In this document: one piece after another, positions 18,620-28,407 of the stretch | Numbering within the stretch: position 1 is the first letter of the stretch | Layout of the letters: the number at the start of each line of letters is the position of its first letter | Assembly: GCA_002711555.1 (NCBI GenBank) | Contig: PARQ01000015.1 | Coordinates: forward strand, 7,075-71,074 | Direction: 5' to 3' | DNA: 64,000 nucleotides | Origin: Rhodospirillaceae bacterium | Lineage (GTDB): Bacteria > Pseudomonadota > Alphaproteobacteria > UBA8366 | Notes under the pieces: model-generated | What the model was told of the DNA's origin: nothing | Database searches by the model: none | What the model saw: only the letters and a program-made list of their open reading frames with translations | Program-made: the position numbers and the translations under genes

Positions 18620-19183
18620 ATGATGCGGTCTTATACAAAACTAATTCTATTGCTTGTTATTATTTTAAATGCCGGAGGCTTGACCGACGCTTATGCTGAA
18701 TCCAAGGTGAGCCAACTAGGTGGTTTCGGAAATTGTCGGGAGGTAGGCCGCAGTTTGATTTGCAATTGGAACGCAGAAACTTACGTTGAAAATAAAAACA
18801 AGAAAACATGCCACATATGGTCTAGACCAATCAAAAAGAAGGGAAAATATCGAAAGCGTGGAGACGTGGCGCTCTATGTGACTCACCGACCATGGTTAAA
18901 GGTAAAAAATCAGGTAAGTGTCCTTGCGGGCTATACATATAAGAAAGAAAGCCAGCCAAGGGCATTGATAGGAGGGGCTAAATTTTTGTTTTTTACCGAA
19001 AAAGACGTTGCATGGTTGTCAACTGCCGAAAAGGATAGAGCGCTTGTCAATGCAATGCGGCGTGGCAGGACAATGACAATAGACGGTCTTTCTTCGCGAT
19101 CAACTAGGACCACAGACATATATTCACTTACCGGATTTTCTGCTGCTCACAACGCAATTAGTAAGGCTTGTGGGATAAAATAG
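18620..19183 (+). CDS. Invasion-associated locus B (IalB) family secreted protein
   Basis: A 187-aa protein with a signal peptide (LILLLVIILNAGG then LTDAYAES). The mature part has the IalB-family pattern: a Cys in KTCHIWSRP, KRGDVALYVTHRPW, a GYTYKKESQPRALIGG segment, DVAWLSTAEKDRALVNAMRRG and the C-terminal YSLTGFSAAHNAI ending in a Cys near the C-terminus. The family is widespread in Alphaproteobacteria, including free-living ones, so the name does not imply virulence; the probable location is the periplasm. Its place just before rlmN and argG is a recurring alphaproteobacterial arrangement. Confidence 0.87.
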   Translation: MMRSYTKLILLLVIILNAGGLTDAYAESKVSQLGGFGNCREVGRSLICNWNAETYVENKNKKTCHIWSRPIKKKGKYRKRGDVALYVTHRPWLKVKNQVSVLAGYTYKKESQPRALIGGAKFLFFTEKDVAWLSTAEKDRALVNAMRRGRTMTIDGLSSRSTRTTDIYSLTGFSAAHNAISKACGIK

Positions 19184-19195
19184 GGTCTTTGTATT

Positions 19196-20325
19196 ATGAC
19201 CAAATTAGCTTCCAACCCTTCGGCTTTGCAATCACCGACCTTAGAAAATGAGGAACCTCTCTCGTTGATCGGGCTTGATCGGGTTGACTTAGCTAAAGTT
19301 ATTGAACCATTGGGTGTGAAGCCATTTCGCGCGCAGCAAATTTTCCGCTGGATATATAATCACGGTGTCTCAGATTTCAGTCAAATGACAAATATATCGA
19401 AAAACCTTCAAATTGAATTGGCCAAACATTTTTCGCTTGCTCGGCCAGCAATCAGTCAACATCAAAAGTCTGATGATGGAACACAAAAATGGCTACTTCG
19501 ATTTGATGATGCCCAGGAAGCAGAATGTGTCCATATACCAGAAGCTGAGAGGGGCACATTGTGTGTTTCAAGCCAGGTGGGCTGTACGCTGAATTGCAGC
19601 TTTTGCCATACAGGTACTCAAAGAATGGTGCGGAATCTTGGGCCATCTGAAATTTTAGGACAATTAATGGTGGCGCGAGATGATTTCGGCGAATGGCCTG
19701 CCCCCGACTTTAATAGAAAAGTAAGCAATTTGGTTATGATGGGTATGGGAGAGCCTCTTTATAATTTCGAAATGTCAAAAAGGCGTTGCTTATTGCGATT
19801 GATAATGAGGGCCTCAGCATTTCCAAACGTAAAATTACTTTATCGACGTCTGGTGTGGTGCCAATGATCGAAAGAGTGGGTCGCGAGATTGGAGTTCAGC
19901 TTGCGATTTCACTACATGCTGTTCGCGATGAACTCCGTGACATTTTAGTCCCAATAAACAAGAAATGGCCCATAGCCGAGCTGCTCGATGCGTGTCGACA
20001 TTATCCGGGCGGGCGGAATGCGCGTCGAATAACATTTGAGTATGTTATGCTAAAAAATTTCAACGACTCGTTAGAAGAGGCTCGTGAGCTCACTCAACTT
20101 TTGAGGAATATCCCGTCTAAGGTAAATTTGATACCCTTTAATCCGTGGCCTGGCGCTAATTATGAATGTTCTTCCGAAGACGTCATCCGAGACTTTAATG
20201 GAGTCATTAATGATGCTGGTATAACTTCTGTGATCAGAAGACCCCGCGGGCGCGATATCTTAGCTGCTTGCGGCCAACTCAAAAGCGAAAGTGTACGCCG
20301 GAAGCGAACGAAATTGGATCAATGA
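19196..20325 (+). pseudogene. rlmN: RlmN, 23S rRNA (A2503-C2)/tRNA (A37-C2) methyltransferase, frameshifted
   Basis: RlmN is a radical-SAM enzyme methylating C2 of A2503 in 23S rRNA and A37 in some tRNAs. The first frame (from ATG 19196) encodes the N-terminal domain, the 4Fe-4S motif GCTLNCSFCHTG (C130, C134, C137) and [15 protein letters not shown]. At the A run in 19769-19772 the frame breaks. One additional A would restore [16 protein letters not shown], which is read in the next frame, followed by [14 protein letters not shown], the LAISLHA segment and the catalytic Cys in LAACGQL. Everything on both sides is intact and well conserved, so this is either a sequencing/assembly error in a homopolymer or a very recent mutation. 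Confidence 0.9.
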
Positions 20326-20532
20326 ATATTTTCTGGGTTCAAAACATTACTTTCAGGTGTTCAAATTCAAATTTTTCTCTTCACCAGCTGCGTAAATGAC
20401 TGACCATAGCTGGGCGATCATATACTGAAAAAACACGAGTCTTTTGACTAGGGTCTGCCATGTCGATATCCTCCGTTATGAAAAAAATAGTAACAAGTAG
20501 TCTGTGGTTTCCAACTGGTACGGGAATGTAGC

Positions 20533-20560
20533 TTGCAGGCTGGTGAACGATGCCTATACT
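20533..20560 (+). promoter_or_regulatory. Probable argG promoter
   Basis: TTGCAG (20533-20538) and TATACT (20555-20560) are 16 nt apart and lie 40 nt upstream of the argG ATG. This is the best sigma70-like pair in the 274-bp gap between rlmN and argG. No riboswitch-like structure or ArgR box was recognised by eye. Confidence 0.45.
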
Positions 20561-20599
20561 CCGCGCGCAATTGGGAAGTTATAATCTTGGCGAGAGATC

Positions 20600-21814
20600 A
20601 TGTTGAGTAATGTGAAAAAAGTTGTGTTGGCCTATTCTGGAGGGCTTGATACATCCGTAATATTGAAATGGTTGCAGGATGAGTACGATTGCGAAGTAGT
20701 AACATTTACGGCTGACTTAGGGCAGGGTGATGAGATAGAGCCCGCCCGAGATAAAGCAAAAATGCTGGGTGTTGAGGAAATATTCATTGAGGACCTTCGA
20801 GAGGAATTTGTGCGTGATTATGTTTTCCCCATGTTCCGCGCGAATGCTTTATATGAGGGCACTTACCTACTCGGAACGTCAATAGCTCGTCCCTTAATAG
20901 CCAAACGGCAAATTGAGATTGCCCGCCAAACCGGCGCGGATGCAGTTGCCCACGGAGCTACCGGGAAGGGTAATGATCAGGTCCGGTTTGAACTTGGGTA
21001 TTATGGCTTGGCTCCCGATATTCACGTGATATCCCCATGGCGAGAATGGGACTTGAACTCACGGGAAGCGCTGATCGCCTATGCAGAACGAAATCAAATT
21101 CCGGTTCCTCAGGATAAGCGTGGTGAAGCTCCATTCTCAACTGATGCAAATCTTTTGCATATTTCGGCGGAGGGAAAAGTCTTGGAGGATCCAGCGATAC
21201 CAGCTCCGGAATATGTTTTCTCGAGAACCGTTAATCCGGAGTCTGCCCCCAGCGAGGGTGTTGAGGTGGAAGTTAGCTTCGAAAATGGTGACCCTGTGTC
21301 TGTTGATGGCGAGAAACTCAGTCCGGCGGCTCTGTTGACAAAACTCAACCAATTGGCGGGTGAACACGGTATTGGTCGATTGGATATTGTAGAGAATCGT
21401 TTTGTCGGAATGAAATCGCGAGGTGTTTACGAAACCCCTGGAGGAACTGTTTTGCTGGTCGCGCATAGAGCTATTGAGTCAATAACCTTAGATCGCGGCG
21501 CAGCTCACCTTAAAGACGAGCTGATGCCTAAGTATGCAGAATTAATTTATAATGGGTTATGGTTTTCACCCGAACGGAAAATGCTACAAGCTGCAATAGA
21601 TGCCTCTCAGTGTAATGTTTGCGGCTCTGTGCGACTTAAGCTTTACAAAGGTAACATTACGACACTGGGCCGTGAGAGTAGGAATAGTCTCTATAGCGAG
21701 GCACACGTTACATTTGAGGAAGATGAGGTTTATGATCAAAAAGATGCGGAGGGCTTTATCAAGCTGAACGCTTTAAGGTTGCGTCTTGCCGCAAAAACAA
21801 CAGGCGGCAGTTAA
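20600..21814 (+). CDS. argG: Argininosuccinate synthase
   Basis: ArgG condenses citrulline and aspartate with ATP in arginine biosynthesis. The 404-aa product is the usual length. It begins with the PP-loop motif [15 protein letters not shown] and also has the [13 protein letters not shown] citrulline/aspartate-binding segment, ISPWREW and [13 protein letters not shown]. The N-terminus is fixed by the PP-loop position, so the ATG at 20600 is secure. It probably has its own promoter. The DUF3253-like gene starts 29 nt after the stop and may be read through. Confidence 0.97.
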   Translation: MLSNVKKVVLAYSGGLDTSVILKWLQDEYDCEVVTFTADLGQGDEIEPARDKAKMLGVEEIFIEDLREEFVRDYVFPMFRANALYEGTYLLGTSIARPLIAKRQIEIARQTGADAVAHGATGKGNDQVRFELGYYGLAPDIHVISPWREWDLNSREALIAYAERNQIPVPQDKRGEAPFSTDANLLHISAEGKVLEDPAIPAPEYVFSRTVNPESAPSEGVEVEVSFENGDPVSVDGEKLSPAALLTKLNQLAGEHGIGRLDIVENRFVGMKSRGVYETPGGTVLLVAHRAIESITLDRGAAHLKDELMPKYAELIYNGLWFSPERKMLQAAIDASQCNVCGSVRLKLYKGNITTLGRESRNSLYSEAHVTFEEDEVYDQKDAEGFIKLNALRLRLAAKTTGGS

Positions 21815-21843
21815 GGCTATTTTGAAACTGATAGGCTGGCCCC

Positions 21844-22161
21844 ATGAATTCCATAGAATGTGAACTGCCTCCGCAAGAATTGGATCCGATTGCGCAAGCA
21901 ATCCTTGATTTTTTGTGCCTACGGGATAAAAAAAATATCGTCAAGCCGACTGAGGTTGCAAAATATATTGCAGAAAAGCAAAGAAGCCGCGCCAATGGGC
22001 CCGATCTGTGGCGCCGTTATTTGCCAGCGGTTCGCAATCAAGCTAAGTTTTTGGCTCGAAATGGTCGTATCCTGATAATACGAAAAGGTAAACCGGCTGA
22101 TCCAAACACCGTAAAAGGTTTGGTTTATTATCAGTTGGTTGAGCCCATCGCTGATGATTGA
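21844..22161 (+). CDS. DUF3253-like protein
   Basis: A 105-aa acidic-basic protein resembling the DUF3253 family: a helical N-terminus (IAQAILDFLCLRD), a winged-helix-like stretch with KPTEVAKYIAE, WRRYLPAVRNQAKFLARNG, and a C-terminal beta strand region (IRKGKPADP). It lacks a signal peptide or transmembrane segment. The winged-helix look hints at nucleic-acid binding, but no function is established. Its last 8 nt overlap the start of the MFS transporter gene. Confidence 0.65.
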   Translation: MNSIECELPPQELDPIAQAILDFLCLRDKKNIVKPTEVAKYIAEKQRSRANGPDLWRRYLPAVRNQAKFLARNGRILIIRKGKPADPNTVKGLVYYQLVEPIADD

Positions 22162-23314
22162 ACGAGGTTGGTTGCGCATAGCAATCGGCGTTTCGGCGGC
22201 AATGTGTTTGGCTATGGGGTTCGGTCGTTTTTCATACACAACTATGGTGCCACTGCTAGTTCAGCGTGGCGAATTAACCGAATTTGAGGCTTGGTACGTT
22301 GGTGCTTCAAACCTTTGCGGCTTTATCGTCGGTGTTTTAATGACTGAACAGGTGCGGCGGCGCTGGAACGTGTCGCTTATCTTGCGAACTATGATATTTA
22401 TTTCGGTCGCAGCATTAGCTGCCTCTGCATACGAGGCTGGGTTCTGGTGGCTCGCTATCTGGCGAGGTGTTCTTGGTCTAACAGTAGGCATAATAATGGT
22501 TTTGGGTCTTGCGATCACTACTGCAGTGACCCCAACAGCATATAGATCATTGGCTACTTCCCTCATTTTTGCAGGAGTAGGGCTTGGAATTTTTCTTTCT
22601 GGCTTCACAATCCCTCGTGTGGCAACAAACGGAAATTTAATCCCATGGCTTGCCATAACAGGGCTTGGTGTTTGCGCTGCCGGTGTGGCTATTTGGGGAT
22701 GGCGTAGTCTGAAAGACCTAAAATGCTCTTTTGACAACAATCATGCGAAGACAGAGTTCTCGCGAGCATGGGGAATGCTGCTTTTCGCTCATGCCTGTTT
22801 CGCCATCGGTTTGGTACCACACACTATATATTGGGCCGATTTCATCGCTAGGCATGTAGGGCTAGGCTTAAACGCAGCTGGCTATTACTGGGGTATAGTT
22901 GGAGTGTGTTCACTGTTAGGGCCTGCTGTCGCTTTCTTATTGGCGCGACAGGTTGGCACTGCTTGGGCTTTGGCCCTCATGTTTGGGATTCTTGCGGTGG
23001 GTATTTCTGCTCCAGGCTTCCAAACCGATGCCGTGGTGCTAACAGTTTCTAGCATGACTTTCGGCGCTCAACCTGGTGTCTCAGCCTTAATTGCAGCTCG
23101 CGCTAGAGACGAAGGTTGCCTAAACGTACTCCCGTTGTTAATGCGTCAATTGATTTTAATAAATGGTATTGCTGCCGCCATTGCCGGGATCTGCCTGCCT
23201 GTTTTGTTTGAACAGAGTGAGACTTACAGGTCGTTATTTTGGCTTGCTGGCGGGTTTATGGGACTGGGAGCAGCTTTGTCGGTGCCTTGGAACTCCTTTT
23301 TGCGATCTACCTAA
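22154..23314 (+). CDS. YbfB/YjiJ-family MFS transporter
   Basis: A 386-aa, about twelve-helix major facilitator protein. The N-terminal [15 protein letters not shown] motif in helix 1 and the lack of a long central loop mark the YbfB/YjiJ group, whose substrates are unknown. I prefer the ATG at 22154, overlapping the upstream gene by 8 nt, over the TTG at 22139. Its TAA stop overlaps the folD stop on the other strand (CTAA at 23311-23314), so the two convergent genes share their ends and no terminator separates them. Confidence 0.87.
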   Translation: MIERGWLRIAIGVSAAMCLAMGFGRFSYTTMVPLLVQRGELTEFEAWYVGASNLCGFIVGVLMTEQVRRRWNVSLILRTMIFISVAALAASAYEAGFWWLAIWRGVLGLTVGIIMVLGLAITTAVTPTAYRSLATSLIFAGVGLGIFLSGFTIPRVATNGNLIPWLAITGLGVCAAGVAIWGWRSLKDLKCSFDNNHAKTEFSRAWGMLLFAHACFAIGLVPHTIYWADFIARHVGLGLNAAGYYWGIVGVCSLLGPAVAFLLARQVGTAWALALMFGILAVGISAPGFQTDAVVLTVSSMTFGAQPGVSALIAARARDEGCLNVLPLLMRQLILINGIAAAIAGICLPVLFEQSETYRSLFWLAGGFMGLGAALSVPWNSFLRST

Positions 23315-24210
23315 CTCGTAATTATTGGTTCTTCCACGCCATGAATTCTACATGCACTTGTCACGGTGTTTTTCAGCAAGCAAGCTATCGTCATTGGCCC
23401 TACACCGCCCGGCACCGGTGTTATTGCAGCTGCTACCTCTGCAGCTGCGGGAAAATCAACATCACCAACTAGCCTAAACTTGCCGGGCTCCTCTTCTTTG
23501 GGCACTCGATTTATGCCGACGTCAATTATCGTGGCCCCAGGCCTTATCCAGTCGGATTCTATCATCTTTGGGCGTCCTGCGGCGGCGACTAAGATATCGG
23601 CAGATTGACAGAGTTCTTGTAGATTCTTGGTTTTGGAATGGGCAATGGTGACTGTGCAGCTTTCTTGCAGCAAAAGTGCAGCCATTGGTTTTCCGACAAT
23701 ATTAGAACGCCCAACGATGACGGCGTGTTTGCCTTGGAGGTCGCAAAACTGATCTTTAAGTAACATTAAACAACCCAAAGGGGTGCATGGCACCATGCCT
23801 TTATTTCCAGTCGTGAGGTAGCCAACATTTACGGCATGAAAGCCATCGACATCCTTGTCAGGGTCAATAGCATTTATTATTTTCCTCGAGTCAATATGAC
23901 CCGGTAGAGGTAATTGTACTAAGATGCCATGTACTGCGGTATCTTTATTGAGATTAGCGATTATTGATAATAATTCATTTTCTTCTATGTTAGCACTTAG
24001 TTTCCTTTCGAAGCTCGCCATGCCTGCTTCAGCTGTTTGCTTTTCTTTGTTGCGGACGTAGACCTGGCTAGCAGGATCATCTCCCACCAGGACTACGGCC
24101 AGGCCCGGAGTTATGTTGTGTGCAACTTTCAACTTAGCTACGGCTTCAGCGATACGGTCTCGTAGCCCCTCTGCGTAAGCTTTTCCATCGATTATTTTTG
24201 CTTTACCCAT
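23311..24210 (-). CDS. folD: FolD, methylenetetrahydrofolate dehydrogenase/cyclohydrolase
   Basis: A bifunctional 299-aa enzyme interconverting 5,10-methylene-, 5,10-methenyl- and 10-formyl-tetrahydrofolate with NADP. Visible signatures: [21 protein letters not shown] with the catalytic Lys, [20 protein letters not shown], the nucleotide-binding [14 protein letters not shown], and the C-terminal [15 protein letters not shown]. It sits 45 nt downstream of the YggT gene on the same strand. The small DUF167 gene often found between these two in relatives is absent. Confidence 0.96.
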   Translation of the reverse strand: MGKAKIIDGKAYAEGLRDRIAEAVAKLKVAHNITPGLAVVLVGDDPASQVYVRNKEKQTAEAGMASFERKLSANIEENELLSIIANLNKDTAVHGILVQLPLPGHIDSRKIINAIDPDKDVDGFHAVNVGYLTTGNKGMVPCTPLGCLMLLKDQFCDLQGKHAVIVGRSNIVGKPMAALLLQESCTVTIAHSKTKNLQELCQSADILVAAAGRPKMIESDWIRPGATIIDVGINRVPKEEEPGKFRLVGDVDFPAAAEVAAAITPVPGGVGPMTIACLLKNTVTSACRIHGVEEPIITS

Positions 24211-24255
24211 GGTTATACCTTCCGGAAATTAATTTATTTAAATGCTATCAGGCAG

Positions 24256-24546
24256 CTAAAATGGCCAATAGGTAATTAACAAGTTTTCGACAAACCATAT
24301 TAATAAAAGCAATACTACCGGTGATATGTCGATGCCACCAAAGTCAGGTAAAAATTGACGAATAGGTTTAAGCAGGGGCTCAGTGAGCCGATACAAAAAA
24401 CGCCCAATAGCGCTGACCAAGGGGCTATGTGTGTTTACAACATTAAAAGCTATTAACCAGCTTAGTATAACAGATATAATTAGTGCCCATGAATATAGCT
24501 TAAGGACAACGAGAATAAGATCGAGAAATGGATTGCCATATTGCAT
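24256..24546 (-). CDS. YggT family membrane protein
   Basis: A 96-aa protein with two hydrophobic segments (about residues 8-32 and 72-92) joined by the conserved RFLYRLTEPLLKPIRQFLP stretch, the signature of YggT. Homologues are linked to osmotic-shock resistance and, in some lineages, to division or thylakoid organisation. It is probably cotranscribed with folD. Reads away from the tRNA-Ala gene; the 160 bp between them contain the tRNA promoter and a palindrome. Confidence 0.9.
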   Translation of the reverse strand: MQYGNPFLDLILVVLKLYSWALIISVILSWLIAFNVVNTHSPLVSAIGRFLYRLTEPLLKPIRQFLPDFGGIDISPVVLLLLIWFVENLLITYWPF

Positions 24547-24640
24547 TAGGGGTCAGCCTGCTCACGATGTGAAAATATAGCAGCAAACTAACCGCCCCCG
24601 AGTGTTGAGGCAAGAAATGCAGTAGATTTCATCACTCAGC

Positions 24641-24669
24641 TTGACAGTGAAAGTGGGCGACCTCATAGT
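24641..24669 (+). promoter_or_regulatory. Probable promoter of tRNA-Ala
   Basis: A perfect TTGACA (24641-24646) is followed after 17 nt by CATAGT (24664-24669, four of six matches to TATAAT). It lies about 40 nt before the tRNA, with a palindrome in between. Confidence 0.5.
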
Positions 24670-24681
24670 TTGTAGCTAAAC

Positions 24682-24700
24682 GTACACATTCCATGTGTAC
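24682..24700. repeat. Perfect inverted repeat before tRNA-Ala
   Basis: GTACACAT (24682-24689) and ATGTGTAC (24693-24700) are exact inverted copies separated by three bases. They lie between the -10 box and the mature tRNA (24709). The element could be an operator, a leader hairpin for processing, or chance. Confidence 0.6.
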
Positions 24701-24708
24701 ATCAGGAA

Positions 24709-24784
24709 GGGGCCGTAGCTCAGTTGGGAGAGCGCTACGTTCGCAACGTAGAGGTCAGGGGTTCGATTCCCCTCGGCTCCACCA
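24709..24784 (+). tRNA. tRNA-Ala (anticodon CGC)
   Basis: A complete 76-nt cloverleaf. The acceptor stem GGGGCCG pairs with CGGCTCC (one G-T), the D arm is GCTCAGTTGGGAGAGC, and anticodon stem CTACG/CGTAG carries loop TTCGCAA, anticodon CGC (reads GCG). The T arm AGGGG-TTCGATT-CCCCT, discriminator A and an encoded CCA complete it. It is a single gene, not part of an rRNA operon. Confidence 0.96.
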
Positions 24785-24933
24785 AGGAGATTTGTCGATA
24801 AACGCTAGGGTTTCAGGCCAGTTGATTAGACAGGGCTAGTTGTCTTTAATATGATAGAAGACAGTGTGGGGCTAAGGCCAACTTTCTTCACAAAACTATG
24901 ACAAAAAATGTGGTCGGACTGTGAGATTCTTAT

Positions 24934-26076
24934 ATGGCAGAAATTACTTGTGTTGAGGACCAGCGGCAGCTTGCTAAGCGCAAGGTTCCAAAAATGTTCT
25001 ATGATTACGCTGACACAGGGTCGTGGACAGAGAGCACATACAATCTTAATGAAAAAGATTTTGATAAAATCAGATTTCGGCAAAGAGTCGGAGTTGACGT
25101 TGACAATCGCAGCACCCGGATGACTATGTTGGGGCAAGACCTTCCGATGCCAACGGCCCTCGCTCCGATTGGTATGGCGGGAATGCAGTATCCAGATGGA
25201 GAGATACTCTCAGCGAAGGCAGCAGAAGAGTTTGGGATACCATTTACACTCTCTACCATGTCAATTTGTTCGATCGAAGATGTAGCATCGAATACGTCGA
25301 TGCCATTTTGGTTTCAGTTATATGTGATGCGCGATCGTGGATTTATGAAGAGGTTGATCGGTCGAGCAGAGGCAGCACGATGTTCAGCTCTTATGGTAAC
25401 GCTTGACCTGCAGATATTGGCACAACGTCACAAAGATATTCGAAATGGTCTTAGCGCGCCGCCAAAGCTCAATATAAAAAATTTGCTGAATATTTGCACG
25501 AAACCCAAGTGGTGTTTTGAAATGTTGAAAACTAAAAGAAGACACTTTGGAAACATCTTCGGGCATGTCAAAGGTATTGATGACATGTCTTCATTATCTG
25601 ATTGGGTAACTGGCCAATTCGATCCAAGTTTAAATTGGAAGGACGTGTCTGAAATTCGAAGTATTTGGGACGGAAAATTAATCCTTAAGGGAATAATGGA
25701 CAAAGAGGATGCAAAAGCTGCTGTTCAAGCTGGTGCCGACGCGATTGTTGTTTCAAACCATGGTGGACGCCAATTAGATGGTACAATTTCAACAATAGAT
25801 GCTCTGCCTAGGATTTTAGATGCGGTGGATAACAAATGTGAGGTGTGGATGGATGGCGGTATACGCAGCGGGCAAGACATACTCCGTGCGGTAGCCTTGG
25901 GTGCCACAGGCACCCTAATCGGCAGAGCCTTCTTGTATGGCCTTGGAGCTAATGGGCAACATGGAGTTCTTCAGACGTTGGAGATTCTCAGGAAAGAACT
26001 TGACCTAACAATGGGACTTTGTGGACATAAAAATTTAACAGATGTAGATAAATCAATATTGCATCAATACCAGTGA
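24934..26076 (+). CDS. FMN-dependent alpha-hydroxy-acid oxidase/dehydrogenase (LldD-like)
   Basis: A 380-aa TIM-barrel flavoprotein oxidising 2-hydroxy acids such as lactate, glycolate or mandelate to 2-oxo acids. The catalytic His and substrate Arg are in VSNHGGRQLDG (H276, R279). The FMN-binding segments LAPIGMAGM, FWFQLYV and GGIRSGQDILRA are present, as is the N-terminal DYADTGSW. No membrane-anchoring loop is obvious. It opens the catabolic block, and a flavin-dependent monooxygenase follows after 129 bp. The start at ATG 24934 matches the family N-terminus. Substrate unassigned. Confidence 0.88.
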   Translation: MAEITCVEDQRQLAKRKVPKMFYDYADTGSWTESTYNLNEKDFDKIRFRQRVGVDVDNRSTRMTMLGQDLPMPTALAPIGMAGMQYPDGEILSAKAAEEFGIPFTLSTMSICSIEDVASNTSMPFWFQLYVMRDRGFMKRLIGRAEAARCSALMVTLDLQILAQRHKDIRNGLSAPPKLNIKNLLNICTKPKWCFEMLKTKRRHFGNIFGHVKGIDDMSSLSDWVTGQFDPSLNWKDVSEIRSIWDGKLILKGIMDKEDAKAAVQAGADAIVVSNHGGRQLDGTISTIDALPRILDAVDNKCEVWMDGGIRSGQDILRAVALGATGTLIGRAFLYGLGANGQHGVLQTLEILRKELDLTMGLCGHKNLTDVDKSILHQYQ

Positions 26077-26205
26077 GGTATCGTGACACGACAATTAACG
26101 GCACAAATGGTGGATACGATCTGACATTGTCTATCACTTTATTTTATTTATTATAAGCCCGGCCTTACTTTATTTGGTTTATGTTTTGCACGGAGAGGGA
26201 AGGTG

Positions 26206-27408
26206 ATGAGTTCACAGGTATTGAAGTTCCCCGTCGGTACGGATGAGGCGACTGATTACACTGGTCGGGTTCATAACTTGAGAGATGAGATTGTGTCCTA
26301 TGCGCCTCAAATAGAGGTAGAAAGAAGAATACCTCAATCTTTAGTAAATAAACTCCATTCGGCAGGACTTTTCAAAATGCTCCTGCCTAAATGTTACGGA
26401 GGCGGTGAAGTGCACCCAGTAACGTTTTTCAAAACAGTGATGGCGCTTGCTGCTTGCGATGGATCTGTCGGTTGGTGTGTAGGTCAGCAAAATGGATGCT
26501 CAACAATAGCTGCGGCAGTTAAGCCGGAGGTTGCTAATGAGATCTGGGGCAATAACCCAGTCGGAGCTCTGGCTTGGGGACCCGGAAAGGGCACTGCCAT
26601 TCCAGACGGTGGGGGCTATCGGGTAAATGGTAGCTGGATGTTTGCAAGTGGCAGGCGGCACTGCAGTTGGTTAGGCGCTCAAACAACAGCAGTTCTAGAT
26701 GAGCATGGTAATGAACAGTTTGATAAAGACGACAAACTCATAACTCGTACATTTCTCATTCCGGCGGACAAGGTTCAATGGAATGATATCTGGAATGTGA
26801 TAGGCCTAAGGGGCACTGCCAGTGATGCATTTTCTGTTGAAGACGTCTATGTCCCAGAAGGTTACTCGGTCAAGCGTGATCGAATAGAGGATGTTAAGAT
26901 AAAAAACCCACTCTATGCCTTTCGGGCCAAAAATCTTTACGCCGCTAGCTTTGCCGGCGTTGCTCTCGGACTTGCAAGAGGAATTTTAGAGGAATTTAAA
27001 GAATTGGCGGCAGAAAAAAAGGGTAAATATGGAAAGACACTTTTGATGGATAATGCGGTTGCTCAAGCGGATGCTTCGATGGCCGAGGCAAGAATACGTT
27101 CAGCGACGGCATACATCGAAAGCGAATTTAATGGAATATACAACGATGTATTGGACGGAGGTGCGCTAACACCTGACCAGCGAGTGCGGATTCGCCTTGC
27201 GAGTACTTTTGCTATTCAGGAGGCAAAAGCAGCTGCTGATATTGCTTATCATTCTGCTGGTGCTACGGCGATTTTTGCTGCTCAAAATTATGAGCGACGG
27301 TACCGTGACCTTCATGCTGTTACTCAACAAACGCAGGGTCATAAAGTGCATTATCAAACTGTTGGATCTTATCTTTTAGGTAATAATCCAGAGTTGTCGG
27401 CAATGTAA
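26206..27408 (+). CDS. Flavin-dependent monooxygenase of the acyl-CoA dehydrogenase fold
   Basis: A 400-aa protein with acyl-CoA dehydrogenase N-terminal and middle domains and the C-terminal type-2 domain typical of two-component hydroxylases (HsaA, HpaB-like class D, DszC-like). Seen: RIPQSLVNKLHSAGLFKML, ACDGSVGWCVGQQ, a WMFASGRRHCSW segment, VIGLRGTASDAF and a C-terminal TQQTQGHKVHYQTVG. The catalytic Glu of true acyl-CoA dehydrogenases is not evident, which favours a reduced-flavin-using oxygenase. The likely partner is the flavin reductase encoded at 36495-37061. I chose the ATG at 26206 (GGAGAGGG 6 nt upstream) over the GTG at 26203. It ends 6 nt from the convergent Gfo/Idh stop. Confidence 0.82.
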   Translation: MSSQVLKFPVGTDEATDYTGRVHNLRDEIVSYAPQIEVERRIPQSLVNKLHSAGLFKMLLPKCYGGGEVHPVTFFKTVMALAACDGSVGWCVGQQNGCSTIAAAVKPEVANEIWGNNPVGALAWGPGKGTAIPDGGGYRVNGSWMFASGRRHCSWLGAQTTAVLDEHGNEQFDKDDKLITRTFLIPADKVQWNDIWNVIGLRGTASDAFSVEDVYVPEGYSVKRDRIEDVKIKNPLYAFRAKNLYAASFAGVALGLARGILEEFKELAAEKKGKYGKTLLMDNAVAQADASMAEARIRSATAYIESEFNGIYNDVLDGGALTPDQRVRIRLASTFAIQEAKAAADIAYHSAGATAIFAAQNYERRYRDLHAVTQQTQGHKVHYQTVGSYLLGNNPELSAM

Positions 27409-27414
27409 AAAGGA

Positions 27415-28407
27415 TTAGACTTTTACAAGTTTTCCACTGATAGCGGACTGAGTTACAGCCTCTAGCAGTGCAATATTTTCAACCATTTCTTTTTGTGTTT
27501 GGATATATTCGCGGCGTCCGGTAATTGCATCTGCGAAACTCTCAAGATTATCGAGAACTGTATTTGACGTGGCCATTTTGCGGATTTCTGGCATGCCACC
27601 TTTTTTGCAAAAAGTAAGTGTTGTAACGCCTCCGTACTCAGGGTGTGCGCTGTCTCGGGCTTCCACCCATCCTTCTGATCCAAACACCTGGAATCGCATA
27701 AAGAATGGAGTTACCATTGTTGCGTTAAGGTACCCGAGAGCACCACTCTTAAACCGAACTTGTGCCATTACGACATCACCATTTTCTTGTTCCGCAACAC
27801 GTTGGGCTGTTTGCGCAAATACTTCATCTATTTCTCCGAACATCCAGATAAAAGCATCTGATAGATGAATACCCATTGCGGTCATACCTGCAGCGGGCGC
27901 ATTTTTGCTTGTGGTGCGCCAATCCCCCTTTGGCATATTTGCGAGGATGTCGTGGCTAAAGTTCGCTTCAACCTGCACTATTGTGCCGAGGCTGTTTGTT
28001 TGCACCATTTTTCTAATTTCTTGTAGGGCAGGTTCAAAGCGTCTCTCGTGTCCGACGCCTAACATCACATTAGCCTGGTTGCATCTAATAACTGAGCGTT
28101 CTGCGCTTTTCTTCGTAAGTCCCAATGGTTTCTCACAGAAAACATGTTTGCCGGCGCTGGCAACTTTAGCGATTTGCTCTTCATGAAGACAATGTGGCGT
28201 GGCTAATATAACCACCTGAACCTCTTTGTCTTTCAGCAAATCATCAAAATCACTGCTGACATTTATCCCATGCTCAGCAGCGATGTTATTTCCTTCTCGC
28301 AAATTAACTTCGACAGCACGAACTAATTTAAGTTTTGAGCTGCCATTGATCGTGCGAATAATATGTTTGCCCCACCACCCGAGGCCTACAAGTCCCGCCT
28401 TCAGCAT
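27415..28407 (-). CDS. Gfo/Idh/MocA-family oxidoreductase
   Basis: A 330-aa NAD(P)-dependent dehydrogenase. The N-terminal Rossmann motif is GLVGLGWWGKHIIR, followed by VVILATPHCLHEEQ and the EKPLG motif with the family's catalytic Lys (HVFCEKPLGLTKKSA). The C-terminal alpha/beta domain has GIHLSDAFIWMFGEID, where His is the usual catalytic partner. Members act on sugars, inositols or related polyols. It is divergent from the CobW gene across 133 bp and convergent with the monooxygenase gene. Substrate unknown. Confidence 0.87.
   Translation of the reverse strand: MLKAGLVGLGWWGKHIIRTINGSSKLKLVRAVEVNLREGNNIAAEHGINVSSDFDDLLKDKEVQVVILATPHCLHEEQIAKVASAGKHVFCEKPLGLTKKSAERSVIRCNQANVMLGVGHERRFEPALQEIRKMVQTNSLGTIVQVEANFSHDILANMPKGDWRTTSKNAPAAGMTAMGIHLSDAFIWMFGEIDEVFAQTAQRVAEQENGDVVMAQVRFKSGALGYLNATMVTPFFMRFQVFGSEGWVEARDSAHPEYGGVTTLTFCKKGGMPEIRKMATSNTVLDNLESFADAITGRREYIQTQKEMVENIALLEAVTQSAISGKLVKV

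Noticed and set aside
24709..24784. tRNA-Ala as an integrative-element attachment site
   Set aside because: The neighbouring accessory block is suggestive, but there is no integrase gene and I found no repeat of the tRNA 3' end in the window.
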